Assembly: GCA_007695225.1 (NCBI GenBank)
Contig: REED01000211.1
Coordinates: 1 to 56,697, forward strand
Length of the DNA: 56,697 nucleotides
Direction: 5' to 3'
Source of the DNA: Gemmatimonadales bacterium
Lineage (GTDB): Bacteria; Gemmatimonadota; Gemmatimonadetes; Longimicrobiales; Gaopeijiaceae
Shown here: positions 42,622 to 52,329 of the stretch, piece by piece
Position numbering within the stretch: the first letter of the stretch is position 1
Layout of the letters: the number at the start of each line of letters is the position of its first letter
Made by a program: the position numbers and the translations under genes
The notes under the pieces: generated by a model
What the model saw: the letters and a program-made list of their open reading frames with translations, nothing else
The model's database searches: none
What the model was told of the DNA's origin: nothing

Positions 42622-43158
42622 CTACAGCGGATCCTCCGACAACTCCAACTCCCGGAGAGCCTCTCGAAGGCGGGCCTCTGTATCTGGGTCGACGACATCG
42701 TCGGGGGAACCCGAAGAATCCGCGCCATTTCCGGCGGTCAGGGGGTCCTCCTCTTCGGGTCGGAAGCGGCGAAGGGCCATGACCACGCCAAGGACCCCCA
42801 TGAACAGGGCCATGGGGGGCAGAATCCATGCGAAGAGGCCTGAGCCACGGCTCCGGGGCACGGCCCGGTACTCTTCGCCGTAGTCGGCGAGCATCCATTC
42901 CACCAACTCATCGGCCGACTGCCCCTGAAGGGCCCCGGCGTGGATGGCGTCCCGGAGGGCCTGGGCCTCGGAGGAGGGGCACACCTCCAGCATGAACCCT
43001 GGGCAATAGGGTGAAAGGAGCCTGGAGACGGCCTTCCGAGCCTCGGGATGAGGCTCGTATGATCCCTCTACGCCCGCGGGAATCTGAGCTCCAGCGGGTT
43101 CGGCGAATGCACCCCCCAGCAGCAACACCGCCAGGAGGCCGGACAGAATCCGGAACAT
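42622..43158 (-). CDS. CcmH-like cytochrome c biogenesis protein, altered Cys motif
   Basis: The protein has 178 residues from the ATG at 43158, which has GAGGGA six bases upstream; a longer reading from 43236 is possible. Signal peptide (ILSGLLAVLLLGGAF), then a three-helix bundle with SADELVEWMLADYGEEY and the family's following hinge, then one membrane helix (FAWILPPMALFMGVLGVVMAL) and an acidic tail. CcmH reduces apocytochrome c cysteines before haem attachment, using an LRCxxC pair. Here the pair is Cys52 and Cys60 with seven residues between (YCPGFMLEVCPS). The overall plan supports CcmH; the redox chemistry may differ. No other ccm gene is nearby. Confidence 0.75.
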   Translation of the reverse strand: MFRILSGLLAVLLLGGAFAEPAGAQIPAGVEGSYEPHPEARKAVSRLLSPYCPGFMLEVCPSSEAQALRDAIHAGALQGQSADELVEWMLADYGEEYRAVPRSRGSGLFAWILPPMALFMGVLGVVMALRRFRPEEEDPLTAGNGADSSGSPDDVVDPDTEARLREALRELELSEDPL

Positions 43159-43260
43159 GGGCATTCCCTCGATCCGGAGAAATGGATGGACTCGTTGCAT
43201 CTTTCTAAACTTCGCCAGTACTGATGGGTCCCTCAAGAGGACCGTGGTGGAAGCGCAGTC

Positions 43261-44238
43261 TCAGCGGTCCTGCCCCACCTCTTCCACGCCGGCCAGCGCC
43301 CGGAGCGTGGCCACCACCGCCTTCCCCGTTGCTCTTGGCTCGAATCCGCCCTCCATGACCGCCACCACCCGCCCCCCGCAGGCGGCCTCCGCCCACCCCA
43401 TGACATCCCGGGTGAGGGCATGGAAGTCCGCCGGTTCCAGGAGGAGCCCACCCAGGGGATCCTGGGCCAGGGCGTCGTATCCGGCGGATACCAGGATGAA
43501 GTCGGGGTCGAAGGCGGTGGCCGTGTCCTCGAGCGCCTCCCTCAGGGCCGCACGGTGCGCTGCACCGTCGGTTCCAGGGGGAACCAGAACATTCCGGGTG
43601 GTCCCCCTCCCCTCTCCCCCACCCTGCTCGGCCTCAGCCCCTGTTCCCGGATAGGAGGGCCACTGGTGGATCGAGAGGTAGAAGATGTCCGGGTCCTGCC
43701 AGAAGATCTCCTGCGTCCCGTTCCCATGGTGGACGTCCCAGTCCACGATGGCCACCCGACGGGCACGTCCCGTCTCCAGCAGGTGCCGGGCGCCCACCGC
43801 GACATGATTCACCGCACAGAATCCCATGGACCGCTCCCGGGTGGCATGATGCCCAGGGGGGCGGGCCGCCACGAAGGCGTTGGCCAGTGTGCCGTCCGCC
43901 ACCCGCTCCACCGCCTCCAGGACGGCCCCCGCGCTCCCCAGGATGGCATCCCGGGAGCCCGCGGAGACCAGCGTCTCTGGCCCCACCTCCATGGAACGGC
44001 CCTCCTCCTCCGCCTTCCGACAAACGTGGAAGAGGTGCTCCAGGTGATCTGGAGAGTGGACGCTCAGGAGCTCCTGCATGGTGGCCAGGCGGGACTCGAA
44101 TTGCTCCACCCGCCCATGGAGGGTGAGGAGGTCCTTCCCCACGGCGGAAGCCAAGGCCCGGAGCCGACCCTGGTGCTCGGGGTGCCCCCACCCCGGATCG
44201 TGCAGGGAGGCGGCTGCGTGCAGGAAGAATCCCGTCAC
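43261..44238 (-). CDS. Histone deacetylase-family protein
   Basis: An arginase/deacetylase-fold protein of 325 residues. Zinc and charge-relay residues are present: [11 protein letters not shown] (paired His, about 122-127), [18 protein letters not shown] (Asp, His; about 160-175), and [17 protein letters not shown] (Asp, about 250). The catalytic-tyrosine motif, EGGY in related bacterial class II enzymes, is MEGGFEP here, with Phe299 in place of Tyr. Known members act on acetylated lysine, polyamines or acetoin-pathway proteins. It overlaps the end of carB by 4 bp, so it is co-translated with it. Confidence 0.88.
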   Translation of the reverse strand: MTGFFLHAAASLHDPGWGHPEHQGRLRALASAVGKDLLTLHGRVEQFESRLATMQELLSVHSPDHLEHLFHVCRKAEEEGRSMEVGPETLVSAGSRDAILGSAGAVLEAVERVADGTLANAFVAARPPGHHATRERSMGFCAVNHVAVGARHLLETGRARRVAIVDWDVHHGNGTQEIFWQDPDIFYLSIHQWPSYPGTGAEAEQGGGEGRGTTRNVLVPPGTDGAAHRAALREALEDTATAFDPDFILVSAGYDALAQDPLGGLLLEPADFHALTRDVMGWAEAACGGRVVAVMEGGFEPRATGKAVVATLRALAGVEEVGQDR

Positions 44239-47200
44239 GCGTCACCTGTCCCCGGAGATACTCCGCTGGCCGCTGCGGGGATCGCCAGGGGGACCGGCTC
44301 CCCCACACGCTCCTGGAGGGAGCTCACGACGTGGGCTTCGGAGCGGAGGGCGTGGATGGCCTCACACGCCGCGCTGGTGGCAGACATGGTGGTGAGGTAG
44401 GGAATCTTGTAGGTGATGGCGGCCCGGCGCATGGCATAGTCATCGAACTGGGACTTCTTTCCGAGGGGCGTGTTGATGAGGAGGTCCACGCCCTGGCTCA
44501 TGATGGCGTCCACGATATCCGGACGCCCTTCCCCCACCTTGAAGATCACTTCCGAGGCGACCCCTTCCCGGGTGAGATGGGCCTGGGTCCCCCGGGTGGC
44601 GAGGATCCGGAACCCCATCTGCTGGAAGCGTCGAAGGAGGGGAGTGACGGTGGCCTTGTCCGGCTCATTCACCGTAACCACCAGCGTCCCCCCATCCCGG
44701 GGGAGGACGTTGAGGGCGCCGGCCTGGGCCTTGGCGTAGGCCATCCCCAGCGTGTCGTCAAAGCCCATCACCTCTCCCGTGGACCGCATCTCCGGCCCCA
44801 GGAGAATGTCCACGTCGAAACGGTTGAAGGGGAAGACCGCCTCCTTCACCGCCACTCCCGGAACCCGGGCCTCCTCGGGAATGTTCAGGTCCGCCAGCCG
44901 TTCCCCCATCATCACCCGCGCCGCCAGGCGAGCCAGGGGCACCCCGGTCGCCTTGCTCACGAAGGGGACGGTGCGGGAAGCCCGGGGATTCACCTCCAGG
45001 ACATAGACCTTCTCGTCCCGGATGGCGTACTGGATGTTCAGGAGCCCCAACACCCCCAGCTCCAGGGCGAAGGCCCGGGTGAGTTCCCGGATCCGGTCCA
45101 GTTCCTCCGCCTTCAGCCGATAGGAGGGAAGGACGCACGCCGAGTCCCCGGAGTGGACTCCGGCATCCTCGATGTGCTGCATGATCCCCCCGATGACCAC
45201 GTCGGTGCCGTCACACAGGGCATCCACATCCGCCTCGAAGGCGTCCTCGATGAAGCGGTCGATGAGGACGGGATGGTCCGGTGACGCCTGGACCGCCTTC
45301 CGGAAATACCCTTCCATCGCGGGGGCGTCGTAGACGATCTCCATGCCCCGTCCCCCCAGGACGTAGGAGGGACGGACCAGGACCGGGTACCCGATCCTCT
45401 CCGCCACCGCCAGCGCATCCTCCAGGGAGGTGGCGGTCCCGTTGGCGGGGACCAGTGCACCGATCTTCCGGCAGACCTTCTCGAACCGCTCCCGATCCTC
45501 GGCCCGGTCGATGGCGTCCACCGAGGTCCCCAGGATGGGGATTCCCGCCTCCTCCAACCCTCTGGCGAGGTTGAGGGGGGTCTGTCCCCCGAGCTGAACG
45601 ATGACCCCTTTCGGCTTCTCCCGGTGGAGGATCTCCAGCACGTCCTCCAGGGTGAGGGGCTCGAAGTAGAGGCGGTCGGAGACATCGTAGTCGGTGGAGA
45701 CCGTCTCGGGGTTCGAGTTCACCATGATGGTTTCGTATCCGGCCTTGCGAAGGGCCAGCACCGCCTGGACGCAGCAGTAGTCGAACTCGATCCCCTGGCC
45801 GATGCGGTTGGGACCGCTCCCCAGGATCACCACCTTCTCCCGGTCCGAGGGACGGACCTCGTCCTCCTCTTCGTAGGAGGAATAGTAGTAGGGGGTTTCT
45901 GCGGGAAACTCCCCGGCGCAGGTGTCCACCACATTGAAGACGGGCCGGATCCCCAACTCCCAGCGGCGGGACCGGACCTCCTCCTCCTTCTCCCCCCGGA
46001 GCTTCGCCAGCTGTCGGTCGGAGAACCCCATCCGCTTCATCCGTCGGATCTCCACCGCCCCCACTTCGGGGAGAGCGGCGTACCACAGCTCCATCTCCAC
46101 GATCTCCGCCAACTGGTCCAGGAACCAGGGGTCGAAGTGGGTGGCGGTCTGGATCTCCTCCATGGAGGCGGGACGCCCCGGGTCCTCCGGGTCCCCTCCC
46201 CCCGCTTCCCACTCCAGGAGCTGCTGCAGGGCCCGCTTGAGCTGGAAGAAGCGATCGGCGGTTGGGCGCCAGAGTGCCGCCAGGAGGCTCTCCCGATCCT
46301 CTCCGGTCAAGCCGTCCTCCTCCAGGTCCTTCCCCTCGTCCCACCCGGCCCGACCCACCTCCAGTCCCCGGATCCCCTTCTGCCAGGCAGCCTTGAAGGT
46401 TCGGCCGATGGCCATGGTCTCCCCCACGGCCTTCATCTGGACGCCCAGGATGGGGTTCACCTCCCGGAATTTCTCGAAGGCGAAACGGGGGAACTTCACC
46501 ACCACGTAGTCCAGCGCCGGCTCGAAGGAGGCCGGGGTGTTCTTCGTGATGTCGTTGGGGAGCTCATGGAGGCGATATCCCACCGCCAGCTTGGCCCCCA
46601 CACGGGCGATGGGAAAGCCGGTGGCCTTGGAGGCCAGGGCCGAGGAGCGGGAGACCCGGGGATTCATCTCGATGACCAGGAGCTCCCCGGTCTCGGGGCT
46701 CACGGCGAACTGGATGTTGCACCCCCCCGCCTCCACGCCGATCTCCCGGATGATGGCGATGGCGGCGTCCCGCATCCGCTGATATTCCACGTCGGAGAGG
46801 GTCTGGGCAGGCGCCACCGTCACCGAGTCCCCGGTGTGGACGCCCATGGCATCCACGTTCTCGATGGAGCAGACGATGATGACGGAGTCATCGCCATCCC
46901 GGACCACCTCCAGTTCGTACTCCTTCCACCCGATGACGGATCGGTCGATGAGGACCTCGGTGGTGGGAGAGGCATCGAGCCCCCGGCGCACCGCCACTTC
47001 GAAGTCCTCACGGTTGTAGGCGATCCCGCCCCCGGTCCCACCCATGGTGAAGGACGGGCGGATGATGGCAGGGAATCCGGTGTCCGCCACGATCTCCAGG
47101 GCCTCGTCGACGGAATGGGCGAAGCCACCGGTGGGGACCGCCAGCCCGATCCGGGCCATGGCGGCGGCGAACTCCTCCCGGTCCTCCGCCATTTGGATGG

Positions 47201-47564
47201 AGCGGGCGTTGGCTCCGATGAGTTCCACCCCATACTTCTCCAAGAGGCCGTTCTCGTGGAGTTCCATCGCAATGGTTAGGGCGGTCTGGCCACCCATGGT
47301 GGGGAGGAGGGCATCGGGCCGCTCCTTTTCGATGACCCGGGCCACCCACTCCGCCGTCAGGGGCTCAATGTAGGTGCGGTCGGCCAGGTCCGGGTCCGTC
47401 ATGATCGTGGCAGGATTCGAGTTCACCAGGATCACCCGGTACCCCTCCTCCTTGAGGGCTCGAACGGCCTGGGTTCCGGAGTAGTCGAACTCGCACGCCT
47501 GACCGATCACGATGGGGCCAGAGCCCAGGATCAGGATCGACTCCAGATCATCTCTTCTAGGCAA
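44235..47564 (-). CDS. carB: Carbamoyl-phosphate synthase, large subunit
   Basis: An enzyme of 1109 residues, normal length, making carbamoyl phosphate for arginine and pyrimidines from ammonia, bicarbonate and two ATP. Its two homologous halves each begin with [27 protein letters not shown] at residue 1 and [19 protein letters not shown] near 570. Each half carries an ATP-grasp domain ([10 protein letters not shown] and [10 protein letters not shown] glycine loops). The oligomerisation domain lies between (about 405-555), and an MGS-like allosteric domain closes the protein (about 945-1090; [20 protein letters not shown]). The small subunit gene carA is not adjacent. A deacetylase gene overlaps the 3' end. 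Confidence 0.96.
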   Translation of the reverse strand: MPRRDDLESILILGSGPIVIGQACEFDYSGTQAVRALKEEGYRVILVNSNPATIMTDPDLADRTYIEPLTAEWVARVIEKERPDALLPTMGGQTALTIAMELHENGLLEKYGVELIGANARSIQMAEDREEFAAAMARIGLAVPTGGFAHSVDEALEIVADTGFPAIIRPSFTMGGTGGGIAYNREDFEVAVRRGLDASPTTEVLIDRSVIGWKEYELEVVRDGDDSVIIVCSIENVDAMGVHTGDSVTVAPAQTLSDVEYQRMRDAAIAIIREIGVEAGGCNIQFAVSPETGELLVIEMNPRVSRSSALASKATGFPIARVGAKLAVGYRLHELPNDITKNTPASFEPALDYVVVKFPRFAFEKFREVNPILGVQMKAVGETMAIGRTFKAAWQKGIRGLEVGRAGWDEGKDLEEDGLTGEDRESLLAALWRPTADRFFQLKRALQQLLEWEAGGGDPEDPGRPASMEEIQTATHFDPWFLDQLAEIVEMELWYAALPEVGAVEIRRMKRMGFSDRQLAKLRGEKEEEVRSRRWELGIRPVFNVVDTCAGEFPAETPYYYSSYEEEDEVRPSDREKVVILGSGPNRIGQGIEFDYCCVQAVLALRKAGYETIMVNSNPETVSTDYDVSDRLYFEPLTLEDVLEILHREKPKGVIVQLGGQTPLNLARGLEEAGIPILGTSVDAIDRAEDRERFEKVCRKIGALVPANGTATSLEDALAVAERIGYPVLVRPSYVLGGRGMEIVYDAPAMEGYFRKAVQASPDHPVLIDRFIEDAFEADVDALCDGTDVVIGGIMQHIEDAGVHSGDSACVLPSYRLKAEELDRIRELTRAFALELGVLGLLNIQYAIRDEKVYVLEVNPRASRTVPFVSKATGVPLARLAARVMMGERLADLNIPEEARVPGVAVKEAVFPFNRFDVDILLGPEMRSTGEVMGFDDTLGMAYAKAQAGALNVLPRDGGTLVVTVNEPDKATVTPLLRRFQQMGFRILATRGTQAHLTREGVASEVIFKVGEGRPDIVDAIMSQGVDLLINTPLGKKSQFDDYAMRRAAITYKIPYLTTMSATSAACEAIHALRSEAHVVSSLQERVGEPVPLAIPAAASGVSPGTGDA

Positions 47565-47632
47565 AGCAGGTCATCCAGGAGGGAAGGGGCAGAAGGAAAC
47601 CACCCGATGGGCGGAATGGATGCAAAGCGGCG

Positions 47633-47755
47633 TCACCCTTCCTTCCCGGGATGCTTTCCGGACTCTCTGCGCACCGCGGTGGCAAGGGCCAGGGCGAAAC
47701 CGCCCCAGACGAAGCCGCCGATCACGATGAGGGTAACCCAGGTGGCGGTGGTCAT
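47633..47755 (-). CDS. MetS-like micro-protein (NSS transporter small subunit)
   Basis: A 40-residue protein with GGAGG four to five bases before its ATG. It starts MTTATWVTLIVIGGFVWGGF, continues ALALATAVRRES and ends with a short basic tail GKHPGKEG: one membrane helix, an internal WGG, and a positive C terminus. This pattern matches the small subunits (MetS type) that accompany some sodium-dependent NSS amino-acid importers such as MetP of Corynebacterium. Such genes normally follow the transporter gene directly. Here the only NSS gene in the window is 6.5 kb away. Assigned from pattern, so moderate confidence. Confidence 0.6.
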   Translation of the reverse strand: MTTATWVTLIVIGGFVWGGFALALATAVRRESGKHPGKEG

Positions 47756-47876
47756 GGGTCCTCCAATCCGGTGGGGGGCACCTGCGCGAGATCGCGACGA
47801 AGGATCGCGATAAGGTCGGCCTCTCCCCCCATGAAATCAAGGCGGAGGTTGGGTTGATCAGCGAGGGAACGCCCGC

Positions 47877-47899
47877 CCGGGGTCCTCTTTGGACCCCGG
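47877..47899 (-). terminator. Hairpin downstream of the lipoprotein gene
   Basis: A perfect 9-bp stem CCGGGGTCC/GGACCCCGG with a 5-base loop lies 18 bp past the lipoprotein stop codon. A second stem (CGACC-CGGG-GGTCG) lies next to it. No T run follows, so termination efficiency is uncertain. Confidence 0.5.
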
Positions 47900-47916
47900 C
47901 GACCCGGGGGTCGCGT

Positions 47917-48360
47917 TCAGGGTCCGGACCGAATCCGGACCCGATGCTCCGATGTGACCTGCATGGGTTCGTTGTCCGGTCCCGCCAGCTCCACCACCCG
48001 GGCCACGGGCGCCGGCGCCGCCCCCCGGGCCGTCCGAATGCGGAAGGCGACCTCACCGGCACCCGCCGGGGCCACCACGACCACCCGGATGACTCCCGGC
48101 TCCGAGGGCGGTGCATGGAACCATGCCTGGGCGCCGGCGAGTCCCTCGACTCCTTCCACTCCCTCCCCCTCCACGGAGAGGATGACAGCTCCGGGAACCG
48201 GGCCAGGGCCCTCCAGCACTGCCTCCCAATTCCCCGGACCCGAATCCCGGCCGTCGCAGGCTGCGAGCCCCAGGGCGAGGAGGAGCCCGAGGGTGACCGC
48301 ACTCCAGATCCGGCCCACGGGCCGCCTGACGGTCTGCCTGATGCCCCGGCTCCGTCTCAT
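47917..48360 (-). CDS. Lipoprotein with cohesin-like beta domain
   Basis: The protein has 147 residues with a lipoprotein signal (VTLGLLLALGLAAC, Cys35). The mature part is one beta-rich domain: GAVILSVEGEGVEGVEG, AQAWFHAPPSE, GVIRVVVVAPAGAGEVAFRI, PVARVVELAGPDNEP. The order of strands and the GPDNEP-like end resemble cohesin-type modules (inference; similarity is distant). It overlaps the upstream M6 protease gene by 4 bp. That protease ends in a dockerin-like calcium loop. Cohesin and dockerin modules bind each other, so this lipoprotein may anchor the protease to the outer membrane. Confidence 0.55.
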   Translation of the reverse strand: MRRSRGIRQTVRRPVGRIWSAVTLGLLLALGLAACDGRDSGPGNWEAVLEGPGPVPGAVILSVEGEGVEGVEGLAGAQAWFHAPPSEPGVIRVVVVAPAGAGEVAFRIRTARGAAPAPVARVVELAGPDNEPMQVTSEHRVRIRSGP

Positions 48361-50966
48361 GCGCCACCTCCGGAAGTCCCGGCAGGCGTGGGATCGGCCC
48401 CCGTGAGCGGGACCCGGATCCGGAGGACACCGGCTGCGGCCGCGGCCGCGGGGAGATCCGGGTGAGCCAGGACGAAGGCCCTCAGATCTCCCAGGTCGAA
48501 GCGCCCGTTTCCATTCCCGTTCCGGTCCAGATAGAGCTTCTGGAGGGCGGTGGGCTCCCGGCCGGACGCAAGGAAGGGTCCGACCAGGTGTTCTGCCGGG
48601 ATGGCCGGGGGCGCCACATCCAGGAGGACGTTGGCCGTCAGCTCCAGTCCATTGGGATCCCGGACCCGGATCCCGAGGGGGAAGGCGCCGGACTCCATGG
48701 CGGCCCCCGCCACCACTCCCGTTCCTTCATTCAGGGTCAGGCCTTCAGGTAGGTTTCCTGCCGCCAGGGACCAGCGAACGGGCCCGCTGGCCTCCTCGAC
48801 CTGAAACGTGATCTCCAGATTCCGGGCGGCTTCCGCGGAAACCTCCTCCTCGAGGTCGACGAAGCTGAAGTCAAGGTCAAAGTCCGCTACCAGTTCCCTG
48901 GGACGGTCCGCCGCCAGGACCAGGGGATTGTCCCGGCCGGCCAGCTCACCGGCCCATCCCAGGAAAGAGAACCCCTGGGTGGGAACGGCCTCGACGGTGA
49001 CTTCCGAACCTTCTGGAAACCAGAGGTCGTCCCGAACCGGGTTGGTCTGTAGGGTTCCGGGGGGGAGGTTGGCCTCGGGCCCCCGGGGAGCCCAGTCGAA
49101 CCGCACCTCCCGACCTCCGTAGGTGGCCACGAGCGTGCTGTCGGAGAGGCCCGGAGTGAAGGTGCGGATCCGGGTGGACCCGTCCTCCCACCCCTGGAAG
49201 CCCACCCGCCTCCCTTCCCCCAGCGAACTCCCCGGAGAGGCCTCGACACGAAGGGTCTGGAAGGGTGCGAAAAGCAGAGTCCGGGGCCCTGGTTGCTCCG
49301 GCTCCTCGTTCACCTGGAAGGAGGGGGCACCGGCTCCCTCGCCCGCCCCTTCCGCCACCAGGTGGAGTCGGGTCAGCCGTGTGGACGCACGGAAAGAGAG
49401 GTCGTGGGGCCCTGCGCCTTCTTCTCGGATATCCAGGAGGGTCAGGCCCAGGGGACGGTTCTCCCTGTCCATGGCGGCGGGATCGGATCCGGCATGGAAC
49501 TCCCGGTTCCGGTCACAGACCCTCGGCGACTGGAAGTAGTCCCACCAATCGTCCATGGCGCAGCCGGGGAAGGGGTTCCCGGGGGAGCCCCGATTTCGCT
49601 GCCCTGCCGCCTGGGTCAGATCAGAGCGGCCGTCCCCCTCCCGGAGCCGCACTCCCATCCGGTCCGGGTCGGCATTCACCACGTTGGAGCCCCAACGGGC
49701 CTCCACCACCGCTGGATCCACCTGCCAGACCAGGAGGCCCGACTCGAACAGATCGGTCTGGCTCCCCTCCCTCTGCCGGTTCTCCAGGAGGAGGTACTCC
49801 CCGGAGTTCCCCACCGACGGGATCCGGAGGACCCGTCCCGACGAGGCGACCGGAGGAAGAGACAGGTGGCCATGGTCCATGTCCGGGGCCAGGTCCTCTA
49901 CCTCCACCCACCCCAGCATGGCCTGGCTCCAGGCCCCCATGTGGCAGGGCCGGGCCGGGTCGGAGGCGAACCCGCACCCCCAGCTCCCGGTCCCCATGAG
50001 GTCCCAGTTGCCGCTCCCGGTGTGGCGCGACCCCCCGGTGCCGTAGAGATCGGGGAGGCCGAACCCGTGTCCCAGCTCATGCGCGAGGACGCCGATCTGG
50101 TTGATCTCGGTGGCGTCGCAGGCCAGGAGGGGCTGGATCGTGTAGTCGTTGATATAGATCACCCCCTGTCCATCGGGTCGGGGGGTGGAGGTGGGGATCC
50201 CGGGGTCCAGGCGGCCCTGGGACGCGCTCCGCACCGTCCAGCGATGGGACCAGATCCGGTTGGAGCCCCCGCCCCCGCACTCGGCGCCATGGGTCGGGTG
50301 CATGACGGCGAGGACATCCACGAAGCCGTCTCCGGTATTGTCGAAGCGGCTCCAGTCAATCCCTCCGGCATCCAGCTCCGCGACGATGGCCTCGATGAAG
50401 GCGGCCACCCCCTGCGTACGAGAGGAGGACAGACCGGACTGGTTCAGGGTGACCTCTTCCCGGGCGAGCGCTGTCCTTACCCAGTCGGCGCTTGTCCCCC
50501 GGATCTCCACCAGCCCCCGGGACATCTCCGAGTAGAACGCCGAGAGGGTGAGGCCCCGGGAGTTGGGGCCGTCGAAGAACTCCTCCTGGATCCGTTCCCT
50601 GGGGAAGGCGGGCTCCGACGGAGAATCGTCGAAGAGCCCCAGGACGAGCGGGAAGTGGAAGATGCCCACCACCGGCTCCGACCGGGGGCCGAGGCTCAGG
50701 GCCGGCGCTCCCCTGAGGAGGAGTTGTTGGTGGAAACTGCGTCCCCGGAGGGATTCCTGGATCCGAAGGAGGCGCGAGCGCCCCTCCTCCTGGAATCGGA
50801 ATGCGGCGGGGTCTCGACCCATCTCCTCGAAGTAGGCCGGTGGGGGGCGAGTTCCATGGATCTCCCCCAGGAGCTCCACGTCCTGCGCCGACGCCGGGCT
50901 TGCGAAGCCGACGAAGAGGATCGTCGACGCGAGGCCGGCGAGAAGGGCGGAGGACCTGGGCAACAC
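48357..50966 (-). CDS. Secreted M6-family metalloprotease with dockerin-like C terminus
   Basis: The protein has 869 residues (GTG start, no obvious ribosome-binding site). Signal peptide (LLAGLASTILFVGFASPASA). The immune-inhibitor-A type peptidase domain spans about 85-420, with zinc site HELGHGFGLPDLYG near 293. Beyond about 540 come beta modules: an InlB-like bacterial repeat (GFSFLGWAGELAGRDNPLVL, about 660) and a putative-Ig domain (VRWSLAAGNLPEGLTLNEGT, about 740). The C-terminal region has a calcium loop DRNGNGNGRFDLGD (about 813-826), like one half of a dockerin. It should degrade extracellular proteins. It is translationally coupled to a lipoprotein. Confidence 0.88.
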   Translation of the reverse strand: MLPRSSALLAGLASTILFVGFASPASAQDVELLGEIHGTRPPPAYFEEMGRDPAAFRFQEEGRSRLLRIQESLRGRSFHQQLLLRGAPALSLGPRSEPVVGIFHFPLVLGLFDDSPSEPAFPRERIQEEFFDGPNSRGLTLSAFYSEMSRGLVEIRGTSADWVRTALAREEVTLNQSGLSSSRTQGVAAFIEAIVAELDAGGIDWSRFDNTGDGFVDVLAVMHPTHGAECGGGGSNRIWSHRWTVRSASQGRLDPGIPTSTPRPDGQGVIYINDYTIQPLLACDATEINQIGVLAHELGHGFGLPDLYGTGGSRHTGSGNWDLMGTGSWGCGFASDPARPCHMGAWSQAMLGWVEVEDLAPDMDHGHLSLPPVASSGRVLRIPSVGNSGEYLLLENRQREGSQTDLFESGLLVWQVDPAVVEARWGSNVVNADPDRMGVRLREGDGRSDLTQAAGQRNRGSPGNPFPGCAMDDWWDYFQSPRVCDRNREFHAGSDPAAMDRENRPLGLTLLDIREEGAGPHDLSFRASTRLTRLHLVAEGAGEGAGAPSFQVNEEPEQPGPRTLLFAPFQTLRVEASPGSSLGEGRRVGFQGWEDGSTRIRTFTPGLSDSTLVATYGGREVRFDWAPRGPEANLPPGTLQTNPVRDDLWFPEGSEVTVEAVPTQGFSFLGWAGELAGRDNPLVLAADRPRELVADFDLDFSFVDLEEEVSAEAARNLEITFQVEEASGPVRWSLAAGNLPEGLTLNEGTGVVAGAAMESGAFPLGIRVRDPNGLELTANVLLDVAPPAIPAEHLVGPFLASGREPTALQKLYLDRNGNGNGRFDLGDLRAFVLAHPDLPAAAAAAGVLRIRVPLTGADPTPAGTSGGGA

Positions 50967-51037
50967 GGCACACGTGGGAAGAGTGAGTGCGGAGCGGTGA
51001 AGGTGTTGATCCTTCCCGCAGAGGTTCCTAACCGCCT

Positions 51038-51082
51038 GTGCCAGGAGAGGTTCCTCGGCGTCCGTGCCAGGAGAGGTTCCTC
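51038..51082. repeat. 19-bp direct repeat at the end of the HD gene
   Basis: Two perfect copies of GTGCCAGGAGAGGTTCCTC (51038-51056 and 51064-51082) have a 26-bp period. A partial third copy (GCAGAGGTTCCTA, 51018-51030) precedes them with the same spacing. The second full copy runs into the stop codon of the HD-domain gene. Confidence 0.8.
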
Positions 51083-51653
51083 AGCCCCCTCCCAGATCCA
51101 CGCCCCGGATCCCCAGGCTCTCCCCTTCCGCCCGGAGCCCGTCGATGACGTTCTGGATGTGCTCGCTCCGCTCCAGGCCGATGAGCTCGAACCCCCTGCT
51201 CACGTCGTCCCGGCTCACTCCCGCGGCAAAGGCCCGGTCCTTGAGCTTCTTCACCACCGACTTGGGCTTCAGGTCGTCGATCCCGTTGGGTCGGACCAGG
51301 CAGCAGGCCACCACCAGTCCGGAGAGTTCGTCACAGGCGTACAAGACCCGATCCAGCTCCGTCTCCGGCTCCACGCCGGTGAAGTCGGGGCGGTGCGCCA
51401 GGATGGCGTGGATCACCTCCTCGGGGTACCCGTCCTCCCGGAGCCGGGATACTCCCGGAAGGGGATGCTCCTCAGGATGCCTCTCCCAATCCAGGTCGTG
51501 GAGAAGCCCGGCCAGCCCCCAGATTTCGGGGTCGGCACCCCGGATTCCGGCGTAGTGGCGAACGGCTGCCTCCACCGCCCGCATGTGGGTCCGGAGGCCC
51601 TCGTTCTCCACCCATTCATGGAGGAGGTTCAGGGCGTGTTCTCGCTGGGACAT
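51081..51653 (-). CDS. HD-domain phosphohydrolase-like protein
   Basis: The protein has 190 residues from the ATG at 51653 (MSQREHALNLLHEWVENEGL), 13 bp after nth; an upstream in-frame start at 51761 would overlap nth. The HD signature is complete: His in RTHMRAVEAAVRHYA, the pair HD in GLAGLLHDLDWE, and a late Asp in LYACDELSGLVVA. HPEEHPLPG and ILAHRPDF complete the metal pocket. Such HDIG-type proteins hydrolyse nucleotides or related phosphoesters. It is cotranscribed with endonuclease III, which may point to nucleotide-pool or DNA-repair work, but no substrate can be given. Confidence 0.85.
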   Translation of the reverse strand: MSQREHALNLLHEWVENEGLRTHMRAVEAAVRHYAGIRGADPEIWGLAGLLHDLDWERHPEEHPLPGVSRLREDGYPEEVIHAILAHRPDFTGVEPETELDRVLYACDELSGLVVACCLVRPNGIDDLKPKSVVKKLKDRAFAAGVSRDDVSRGFELIGLERSEHIQNVIDGLRAEGESLGIRGVDLGGG

Positions 51654-51666
51654 GGGGAGATCCGGG

Positions 51667-52329
51667 TCAGGGTGAAGAGGGAGTGGGGGCGGAGGGGCAG
51701 ACATCCGCCAGTGCGCACACTCCGCAAAGGGGCTTCCGCGCTCCGCAGACCTGGCGCCCATGGAAGATGAGGAGGTGGGCGAGCATCGTCCACCTCTCCC
51801 GGGGGAAGAGCTTCACCAGGTCCTTCTCCACCTTCACCGGGTCCGTCTGGCGGGTCAGGCCCAGGCGCCGGGCCAGACGCTTCACATGGGTATCCACCAC
51901 CACACCCTGGTCGATCCCGAAGGCATTCCCCAGGATGACGTTGGCCGTCTTCCTCCCCACCCCCGGAAGTTTCACCAGCTCCGGCAGGGTCTGGGGAACC
52001 TCACCGCCATGTAGATCGGTGAGCGCCTCCGCCATCCCGATGAGGTTCTTGGCCTTGTTCCGGAAGAATCCGGTGGAGTGGACCAGTTCTTCCACCTCTT
52101 CCTGTGGTGCCCCCGCCAGCGACAAAGGGTCGGGGAATCGTCGAAAGAGTTCCGGCGTCACCATGTTCACCCTCTCGTCGGTGCACTGGGCCGACAGGAT
52201 GGTGGCCACCGTGAGCTCGAATGCGTTGCGATGGTCAAGGGCGCAGTGGGCGTCGGGGTAGAGGTCCTCAAGGCGGTGATAGATCTCCGCTGCCCTCTCT
52301 CGCTTCGTGGCTAGGCTCTCCCGGGGCAT
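51667..52329 (-). CDS. nth: Endonuclease III (DNA glycosylase/AP lyase)
   Basis: The protein has 220 residues from the ATG at 52329, which has AGGAG just upstream and matches the usual length; the longer frame from 52446 adds an unrelated 39 residues. The base-excision-repair enzyme removes oxidised pyrimidines. The helix-hairpin-helix LPGVGRKTANVILG carries the catalytic lysine (about 130), VVVDTHVKRLARRLG the catalytic aspartate (about 148), and the C terminus has the [4Fe-4S] ligands CGARKPLCGVCALADVC with the correct 6-2-5 spacing. It forms an operon with the HD-domain gene. Confidence 0.95.
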   Translation of the reverse strand: MPRESLATKRERAAEIYHRLEDLYPDAHCALDHRNAFELTVATILSAQCTDERVNMVTPELFRRFPDPLSLAGAPQEEVEELVHSTGFFRNKAKNLIGMAEALTDLHGGEVPQTLPELVKLPGVGRKTANVILGNAFGIDQGVVVDTHVKRLARRLGLTRQTDPVKVEKDLVKLFPRERWTMLAHLLIFHGRQVCGARKPLCGVCALADVCPSAPTPSSP

